From Tubulanus polymorphus (taxonomy: Eukaryota; Nemertea; Palaeonemertea; Tubulaniformes; Tubulanidae): a stretch of 64,000 bases of DNA. Both the position numbers and the translations under genes were made by a program. The DNA lies in contig NC_134032.1 in NCBI RefSeq assembly GCF_964204645.1, positions 11,278,275-11,342,274 of the forward strand, written 5' to 3'. Positions 57,001-64,000 of the stretch are shown here, piece by piece. Every line of letters begins with the position of its first letter. The stretch's first letter is position 1. The notes under the pieces are model-generated. The model ran no database searches. It was not told the origin of the DNA and saw only the letters and a program-made list of their open reading frames with translations.

Positions 57001-57555
57001 TCATAGATCAACTTAGTTCTATAGCTAATCTAACAACTTAAGACTAGTCTTAAGATTCAAGTCCAATTTTGGACTTAAGCCACAACTGTGCAACTGGCCC
57101 CGGGAGCCAACCGTTCAACCTTACCTGTAAACCTTCGATCATCAATTTGAGCAATCGAGGATGGATCCACGTGGATTGTTTAAAAGTAAATCCGCTCCAG
57201 TCGACGATGATCACGAATCCGTTCACTTGCGTCTCCTCGTCCTCGATCAGTTTTTCTAACGTTAACAAAATCGCTCGGTAAATCGCCGCCAGTCCATAGT
57301 GGCAGTTGTCCCAGTGCGCCGCGTACAGTATCAGGATTTTCCGGCCGTAGTGATCGGTCTGAGGTAAAACGCCGGGAAAACCGTCGAACAGCGCCGACTT
57401 GATGCCCGGCTCCGACGCGTGGAACTTGCGAAACAGGTTCCGGTTCGTCTGGCGGTATTCAAAGTACCGCGCGTACAGTTTGAACGTCTCGAACGCGTCG
57501 AATTTTCGCGCGCGCAAAAAACGCACCAAGAACGCATCGTCCGTGCGCAGGAAAT
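54015..57555 (-). CDS. CLVS: Clavesin (CRAL-TRIO lipid-binding protein), 5' part outside
   Basis: Clavesins bind phosphatidylinositol 3,5-bisphosphate and act on clathrin-linked endosome/lysosome traffic; the CRAL-TRIO domain holds a hydrophobic ligand. Four exons: 57125-57555, 54956-55066, 54693-54880 and 54015-54126. They are in phase and give 280 residues to the stop. The first visible exon enters at [19 protein letters not shown], so the N-terminal 50-60 residues come from an exon I could not find up to 64000. CRAL-TRIO signatures: [69 protein letters not shown] and [12 protein letters not shown]. The tail ends EEFFLMD, like the acidic/hydrophobic clavesin tail, and lacks the long vertebrate insert. 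Clavesin rather than RLBP1 or TTPA is chosen on HFVNQPWY and the tail. Confidence 0.93.
54230..54510. repeat. BamHI-site minisatellite in clavesin intron
   Basis: About three units of roughly 85 bp: CTAGCACACC(T/C)GGTGGATCC, TCACT(T/C)GCCACAAG and CTACTGCACA. Related units lie at 53515-53600, outside the gene. Confidence 0.75.
55128..55640. repeat. 39-bp minisatellite in clavesin intron
   Basis: About twelve units of CATACAACTGTGGAACTGGG followed by TCCAGAGACAAATTAAACC. The middle units (55190-55520) are in perfect register, giving long open frames on both strands that are artefacts. The AACTGTGGAACTGGGTCC core equals the terminus of the dispersed GTTCCACAG MITE. Confidence 0.9.
56191..56332. 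mobile_element. GCCGGTTGC-family palindromic MITE, copy 1
   Basis: The ends pair as GGGGCCGGTTGCCCAG and GTGCAACTACAGCCC, with inner GGACCAGTCTAAGACC and GGCCAGTCTTAAGATT. It is about 142 bp, in the clavesin intron. Confidence 0.6.
56378..56492. mobile_element. GTTCCACAG-family MITE in clavesin intron
   Basis: GGATCCAGTTCCACAGTTGT and ACAACAGTGGAACTGAATCC at the ends, with GATTCAGAGTTAAAAC and CAACTCAGAGTTACCG inside. It is the cleanest copy of the family in the window. Confidence 0.7.
56962..57104. mobile_element. GCCGGTTGC-family palindromic MITE, copy 2
   Basis: The ends pair as GGGCCGGTTGCATAGTCA and TGTGCAACTGGCCC, with AGACTTATGACTGG and CTTAAGACTAGTCTTAAG inside. It ends about 20 bp from the clavesin exon donor at 57125, and no splice-site damage is apparent. 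Confidence 0.65.
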
Positions 57556-57559
57556 CTGA

Positions 57560-58810
57560 AAAAATATCGAAAATCGGAATCATAATTCTTTCATTTGGAT
57601 GAAATATTTTACAAGATTTCAAATTGTAAATAGGTTTACGGTAATAAATTCGGAGGCACAAAACCCGAAAATGGGTATTTCGGTGAAAAGTGACTTTCGA
57701 ATCAATTCAATTTCTTCCTAAATTCAGTTTATGTTACATTTTGTTCAGAGATTTGTAGGTTTTAAGGCTCTCACACCCTGTAACAATGAAGTGACATTGA
57801 AATTACGCACACCCAACAGGAATAGAACCTGTATACGTAGAAATCAAGCGCACTTAGCACTAGAAGAATAGGACTAGCCCACTTGGTTGTACAGCTTGTC
57901 CTATATACGTAACAACCCCTCTCCCTCCCTGACTCACTCCTCTCCTTTTCTACCTCTCTCCTTTCTTTCCCCTATTACATGTCTCTGGTCCTCTCACCCG
58001 CTAACTGGACCCCTATTTCCGCTGACCGCCTTGCTATGGACCCTGTTCTCTTCCCACTGGCAATATCGCCGTCTTTTTTTACAGCTCTCCCTATCCCACT
58101 CCCTAACTCTCCTGTCTCAGTAACTGGCTCTCATTCCCCCTCTCTCTCCTATCCCATCTATCCTCCACTCCGCGCTATCTCAACCATCTGTTTTATGACG
58201 TTGAGAGGCCATTGATTTTCTCGGTTGTCGTCGTCTGCCTGATGAGAAATTCAGGTAATGATGGAACTGATGAGATCTGAGTGCAAATATCCAACGAGTG
58301 CAACAGCCATCATAAACTGTACTAACGCTCGCGCACCGGCGGTGGTACAGGCATTTACTAACTATAAATACCGCAAAAAACAACCCCGAAAATACCTTAT
58401 ACGACCCACTTAATAAACCTAGACAATAAACGTATTCCCAACAGCTCACTATCCCAAAATCAGTGACAGAGTTTCTTTCTGCGGTCCATACGAGCTCAAC
58501 TCCTGCAATTGATAGTTTGAATCCTGAAAGTGACAGAGTTTCTCTCTGCGGTCCTTTACTGAACTGAACGCCTGACAATTGTTAGTTTGAGTCTCAGAGA
58601 ACAGCCTAAAAAACGATAGTGACCAAGCGCGACTTTCTGCAGTTTTATGATCCTCCCAACTCTCTACTATCCTCGCTTGCCAGGTTTTGATTTTGAAAAT
58701 TTGCTCTATAAATACCACACATCTGATTGGCTAGATATATGGACTGGTTTGCGCTGAGCGGGAACCTGTCTACCCATGAAATCGTGGGCGATGAAATAGA
58801 CTAATGAAGT
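57560..58810. other. Clavesin upstream intron, first part
   Basis: 57805-57880 contains, on the minus strand, a B-box-like GGTTCTATTCC from a tRNA-derived repeat. 57915-58170 is a C/T-rich tract. 58450-58600 holds two copies of a roughly 78-bp repeat (GTGACAGAGTTTCT(T/C)TCTGCGGTCC). No N-terminal clavesin exon was found. Confidence 0.45.
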
Positions 58811-58816
58811 GTTTGA

Positions 58817-60134
58817 GGCCGGGGTTTGTGTTGGCGTAAGCATCAGCGGGCGGCAATCAAACGCTGACAAGCGAGGATGCTCTCCACCAAGTTCTACCAG
58901 GTTAGCTGCCACGAGGCTAGCGAGGGCTTCTATAGCAAATGCACCAACTGAGGAATATTGAGTTCGAATATCCAATAATTCGATTGCCCTTCCATTTTTT
59001 TTTGTTTCGAATCGTGTCGGTTTCCGGACAAACGACTTCTCCCGAGAATATTTGAAATCCCATCCTTTACCGACAGCAGACTCCGCAATCAGCGGCGGTT
59101 CTTTTCAAATCATCGCTACTCGAAACTATTATCTCTTTTTTAACCTTTTTACCGATGACATTTCGGTAATGAAATGATATTTCCCGGTGGGGGATTCTGA
59201 AGCCAGCTGAGACCTCGTTGCTATTAACTAATAGACTACAAATAATTCGAAACGCTTTATATGGATGATAATAGGTACATATTAGGATTAGGAAAGCACT
59301 TCGATGAACTGATTGTTAAGCCAAGCCTGATAAGTACCAGACATTGCAAGTGCATTTAAGTACACCCAGTTGATTTGCGTCACTATTTCATCCTATGTAG
59401 TTCATATTCAGTCAATAGCAAATTCAACTCTTTCAAGATTTGCTTCATAGATTTGGGCCAAGCTTAACGAAGCACTTATGCATCCCCCTATCACCATACT
59501 TCCAATTTGTGATCGCCCTGAGCCTCACAATATGTTCAGGGCTTTACCGAAGAGAATTTTTTTCGAAAAATGAACTTCAAACACCGGTCACTAGATATCT
59601 TATTCGCACACTATCGAGAAGAAACTGGGATGGGATGTTCAAACAAAATAATGATATGTCTCATAGATGGTGCATTTTTATGGTTATGCATCATCGCCAA
59701 AATCTATTAAAGCGACTATACACTTTTCAGAGAAAGTCTCTCGCGAAATGCTTCGAATTAAATGATAAATTAGAGTTTAAGTATTTCTGTATGAAACGCT
59801 CGCCGCTCACAGTATCCAGTAATACCCCGGATAGCTATTACTGGAGGTTACTGACATACATCATTAGACACGTCTCTCTACATCTCCAGAGACAGTCATT
59901 AGACCGCAGTAAAAATACTTCGCGCTTTTATTTTTACATGCTATGAATTGACGATACGCGGCAAATGATTGGTTTTTGACGCAGGTCCCGTCCGATGCGA
60001 GACTCCGGTCCGACGCGAGATTGACCTTAGCAAGCGGTTATTACCCGGGTCAGGGCCCCTATTTTAGTCTTAGCTCATCCTCCCGATGGCATCGCTACAC
60101 TCAGCCATGGCACAAAACCCTGTCACACTAGACT
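58817..60134. repeat. 1.32-kb tandem duplication, copy 1
   Basis: Directly adjacent to a nearly identical copy at 60135-61860. It starts GGCCGGGGTTTGTGTTGGCG and ends in a GTCACACTAGACTA stretch. The 168-codon frame at 59440-59946 is broken in copy 2, so it gives no evidence of a gene. Confidence 0.85.
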
Positions 60135-61860
60135 AGGCCGGGGTTTGTGTTGGCGTAAGCATCAGCGGGCGGCAATCAAACGCTGACAAGCGAGGATGCT
60201 CTCTACCAAGTTCTACCAGGTTAGCTGCCACGAGGCTAGCGAGGGCTTCTATAGCAAATGCACCAACTGAGGAATATTGAGTTCGAATATCCAATAATTC
60301 GATTGCTCTTCCATTTTTTTTTGCTTCGAATCGTGTCGGTTTCCGGACAAACGACTTCTCCCGAGAATATTTGAAATCCCATCCTTTACCGACAGCAGAC
60401 TCCGCAATCAGCGGCGGTTCTTTTCAAATCATCGCTACTCGAAACTATTATCTCTTTTTTAACCTTTTTACCGATGACATTTCGGTAATGAAATGATATT
60501 TCCCGGTGGGGGATTCTGAAGCCAGCTGAGACCTCCTCGTTGCTATTAACTAATAGACTACAAATAATTCGAAACGCTTTATATCGATGATAATAGGTAC
60601 ATATTAGGATTAGGAAAGCACTTTGATGAACTGATTGTTAAGCCAAGCCTGATAAGTACCAGGCATTGCAAGTGCATTTAAGTACACCCAGTTGATTTGC
60701 GTCAATATTTCATCCTATGTAGTTCATATCCAGTCAATAGCAAATTCAACTCTTTCAAGATTTGCTTCATAGATTTGGGATCAGCTTTTCGAAGCACTTA
60801 TGCATCCCCCTATCACCATTCTTCCAATTTGTGATCGCCCTGACCTCACAATATGTTCAAGGCTTTACCGAAGAGATATTTTTTTCCGAAAAATGAACTT
60901 CAAACACCCGTCACTAGATATCTTATCTGCACACTATCGAGAAGAAACTGGGATGGGATGTTCAAACAATATATATATATATAGTTTATTAAAGTGTCAT
61001 CTTTACACGTAAAGCCAGCCTATAAAAGGCTTACAAGACACAAATTTTCATATAATTATAACATATTCATGGCATGTTACCGTTACGTCGTAAGGACGCC
61101 CTTTCAATATAGTTACAAACATATTTGATTATTTTACAATTCGATAGAATTTGAATTAATACCTCGGTACTTGAAAGGGAAGTTATATCAAGAGTTAGTA
61201 CATCTTCAATTTTTTGGTATAGGTCATTTCTTAATTCATGATATGCGTTACACTCACAAAGAAAATGTAGTTCGGATTCGATTTCATTTTTATTACACAT
61301 ACTACAGACACGCAATGCTAGGGGCAAACTTCTATACCTTCCTAATTCTATATTAAGAGGATAAGTACAATATAACAATACGTCTCATAGATGGTGTATC
61401 TTTATGGTTATGCATCATCACCAAAATCTATTAAAGCGACTATACACTTTTCAGAGAAAGTCTCTCGCGAAATGCTTCGAATTAAATGATAAATTAGAGT
61501 TTTAGTATTTCTGTATGAAACGCTCGCCGCTCACAGTATCCAGTAATACCCCGGATAGCTATTACTGGAGGTTACTGACATACATCATTAGACACGTCTC
61601 TCTACATCTCCAGAGACAGTCATTAGACCGCAGTAAAAATACTTCGCGCTTTTATTTTTACATGCTACGAATTGACGATACGCGGCAAATGATTGGTTTT
61701 TGATGCAGGTCCGGTCCGACGCGAGACTCCGGTCCGACGCGAGTTTGACCTTAGCAGGCGGTTATTACCCGGGTCAGGGCCCCTATTTTAGTCTTAGCTC
61801 GTCCTCCCTGATGGCATCGCTACACTCAGCCACGACACAAAACCCTGTCACACTAGACTG
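60135..61860. repeat. 1.32-kb tandem duplication, copy 2 (interrupted)
   Basis: Same sequence as 58817-60134 with about 1-2% differences by eye, plus a roughly 410-bp LINE fragment inserted at 60969-61379 between GATGTTCAAACAA and GTCTCATAGATGG. Confidence 0.85.
60969..61379 (-). mobile_element. 5'-truncated non-LTR retrotransposon (LINE) end
   Basis: The minus strand encodes about 103 residues typical of the C-terminal end of a LINE reverse-transcriptase protein: ELGRYRSLPLALRVCSMC, then a Cys/His knuckle (CxxC, HFLCEC), a stop at 61067, AATAAA near 60991 and a (TA)n tail at about 60969-60980. The upstream reverse transcriptase domain is missing, as usual for 5'-truncated insertions. The host site is still readable in copy 1 of the duplication. 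Active copies elsewhere cannot be judged. Confidence 0.8.
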
Positions 61861-62095
61861 GATGCACAGGTAAATGCGCAGGTTTATCGCATGAAAACTT
61901 GCGGCACCAATCAGATTGCTGGTTGTATAATCGCTGAGGCAAATTTCGTGGCTAAAATACAAACCCAGGCTAAAATAAAACGGGATTTCTGATTGGCTGA
62001 TAATGACATCATCTAAGGTGCGCATGTAACTGTGCACTCAGGGTACTGTGGCAGGTTTCTGTGCTGTGGCCGAGTCTAGCGATGCCATCAGGTTC
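61800..62095. mobile_element. Inverted-repeat element with GATGGCATCGCTA ends
   Basis: CTGATGGCATCGCTACACTC plus ACACAAAACCCTGTC on the left pair with CAGGTTTCTGTGCTGTGGCC plus TAGCGATGCCATCAG on the right, about 290 bp in all. The left end is shared with the end of duplication copy 1 (60090-60130). The boundary of the 1.32-kb duplication therefore falls inside an element end. Confidence 0.55.
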
Positions 62096-62099
62096 GAAC

Positions 62100-63420
62100 T
62101 ACATTGCCAGGAGACAATGCTTTTAGTTCTAACAACAGACTTCAAGCTTTTTATGTTTCTGTGCTTTTCTGCATCATGTACATTAAGAAGGTTGTTTAGA
62201 GTCGGGCAGGGTGCAATCATCATTTCTATCTATTGAAGCCAGTTTTATTAGCCTTGACTCAATAATGGCAACCTTAGAAAATCTTTCTTCAAGCAGCCAA
62301 ACCCCCCCTCCCCCAGAGCTGAACTCTGGTTACACTTTTCTGTACCGGTCTCGTATCAGGTGAGGCCCAGTAATTCCGGATCATTGATATTTATGTTTCT
62401 GGCGAACATGAGCGATCTCCTTCCGTCTGCTGGGACATCAGGTCACATGACACATCATCTATCATCATCAAATGTTCCAGAGCAGCCCAACCAAGGTCAG
62501 CGAAGACTTGAAATACGGTATCAAAGCTGCACAGTTGAAGGTTTAATTCATTCGTTGCATTTTCCCAACGTTTTTTTATAACAACACTGGATGAAAAAAG
62601 GTTCCTTGCATTTTGTCAACGTTCTTTTTACAAAAACACTGGATCAAAAAAGGTAGGTGCACATCCCTCTTAATCCACCCCTGAAGAGATGAAATCTAAA
62701 TGTAAGGTTTCAACAGTTTCTTATAGAAGTGATATTTTCAAGTCAACGCTTTCTTTGAAAACGAATTCTACAAAAGCTGACATTTCGACGCGTATTTTTA
62801 TCGGATAATCCTTGTTTTCCACGTTTCAAAGGTCAGTTATATCTATCTGGTTTCGTTGAAATAGATTATCAGAGAAGGTGTTGTAAATATGCTTATCTCC
62901 TATAAAACGCTACTCGTGAATAATTCATTAGAATTGTCACGGTTTAGAATTGACGACTATGAACAGACCACAGCGGGACCGCGCGCGCGCGTGGGGGGTT
63001 CTACTGAATTATCAAGTCTATATACCGTACTCATTTTGAATTATAAATTAGGTCGAATGCAGTAGGGATGCTGACGAAGGGATGCTGAATGCAGCAGGGA
63101 TGCTGGATGAGGTTATGAATACGTTATGAACTAATATACGTATGATGTGCTGAACTCTACGTAAAACTACAGACCAAACAGATGTTCACTACAAACTGTA
63201 GTAGTTTGCAGGCAAATTCGCTGAAATTCCACCTCGCTACGCTTATGCGTATCTTAATATTCAAAATATCGTAACTTTTGGACGGAACAACGGACAGCTT
63301 TCTAATTAACTATTTGGCACCTACTTCGCATAGAATTTAGGAAAATATAGCCTACTCAAAATCTTACTCGGTATCTGATCCAAACTCGGGGTAGAATTTA
63401 ACCATCTCAACTTAACAGCA
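62100..63420. other. Gene-free stretch
   Basis: No exon is recognised. Two copies of a roughly 60-bp piece (TTGCATTTT(C/G)(C/T)CAACGTT with ACACTGGATGAAAAAAGG) lie at 62556-62655. A CGCGCGCGCG run occurs near 62981. AGGGATGCTGA(A/C) repeats occur at 63064-63110. Confidence 0.4.
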
Positions 63421-63720
63421 GTCTAGAGACGGATTCTACTGTTTTTTTTCATAAACTGTTACTCAAGTATTTGACACCAACTCTATGTAGAATTTTACCA
63501 GTCTCAAATTTACCACAGTAAGAGACAGTCACAAACTCCTACTCATTGACACCAACTCTGGGTAGAATTTTACCAGCCTCAAATCTACTGTAGTATGAGA
63601 CTGAGTCTACTGCATTTCACCAACTCTAACTCAGTATTTGATCCAAACTTGGGGTAGACTTTTACCAGTATTTCAACTTTACCACGGTAAGAGACAGAGT
63701 CTACCCTACTTCACAAAGTC
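63360..63720. repeat. Diverged tandem repeat, about 90-bp unit
   Basis: Four units with GGGTAGAATTTTACCAG, CTCAAAT(C/T)TAC(C/T), AAGAGACAG(A/T)(G/C) and CTACT..TTCAC..AACTC(T)ACTC. Purely repetitive; no coding signal. Confidence 0.6.
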
Positions 63721-64000
63721 AAAAGTCGCTCAGAGACAAACCTTTGTTGTTGTTTCAATTCCGTCCTCTTTTCATCATATCAAATTGTACCTAAACGAAC
63801 TCCAATTATGTACACCGGTACTGCCGTCAGAAATATCGACGCATTATTTTTTTCCGTCGTCTGATCATTTCAAAACGTGATTACGACCGCAGGTAACAAT
63901 TGAAATATGCGATTGATCGTCATGGTGATATAAATAATCCGCGCTTTAGGAAATGCGAGATGGTTTTCCTATTATGTCAGTCGATGCTTTGTCATCTGCC

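Noticed and set aside
59440-59946. 168-codon frame as a gene
   Set aside because: It is broken in the tandem copy (LINE insertion and upstream changes), has no domain and sits in a repeat unit.

Overview
This is animal nuclear DNA. It has spliced genes with GT-AG introns, long AT-rich introns, many short inverted-repeat elements, tRNA-like repeat arrays and a piece of non-LTR retrotransposon. The gene set is bilaterian (RHAMM/HMMR, archease, ketohexokinase, MTERF3, ATP synthase inhibitor IF1, clavesin). The proteins are clearly diverged from vertebrate ones, which suggests a marine invertebrate, perhaps a spiralian (mollusc, nemertean, brachiopod or annelid-like). I cannot name the species. 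Exons are rich in CpG (TCG, CGA, CGT codons) against AT-rich introns.

Layout. 1-5300: array of a roughly 1.1-kb unit built around a 500-bp palindrome, flanked by tRNA-B-box-bearing minisatellites. 5300-6950: small inverted-repeat elements. 6957-16970 (-): HMMR, 16 coding exons, 790 aa. 19311-21374 (-): a nine-finger C2H2 protein, 466 aa. 22756-24413 (+): archease, 147 aa, head-to-head with the zinc-finger gene. 24.3-38.9 kb: a decayed direct segmental duplication. It holds two paralogous genes for small secreted Thr/Pro- and Ser/Asp/Glu-rich proteins (28644 and 36119), a single ketohexokinase gene between them (30320-33259), a frameshifted copy of the archease last exon (33960), and a spot near 38.54 kb where a second ketohexokinase copy appears to have been lost. 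39896-42674 (-): MTERF3, 501 aa, with a 1.3-kb foldback in its 5' intron. 44729-48191 (+): IF1, head-to-head with MTERF3, with two alternative 27-codon versions of its central helix exon. 49-53 kb: nested inverted-repeat elements and repeats carrying RFX X-box palindromes. 54015-57555 (-): the 3' four exons of a clavesin; its 5' exon is not in the window as far as I can see. 57.6-64 kb: a 1.32-kb tandem duplication, one copy split by a LINE fragment, and further simple repeats.

Functionally the genes are a mixed neighbourhood: mitosis (HMMR), tRNA ligation cofactor (archease), fructose metabolism (KHK), mitochondrial gene expression (MTERF3), ATP synthase control (IF1) and endosomal lipid binding (clavesin). 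The most interesting items are the tandem IF1 exon pair, the duplicated secreted acidic/mucin-like genes, and the segmental duplication that apparently lost its second KHK. Exon limits were read by eye from splice sites, reading phase and remembered family sequences; no alignment or transcript was available.
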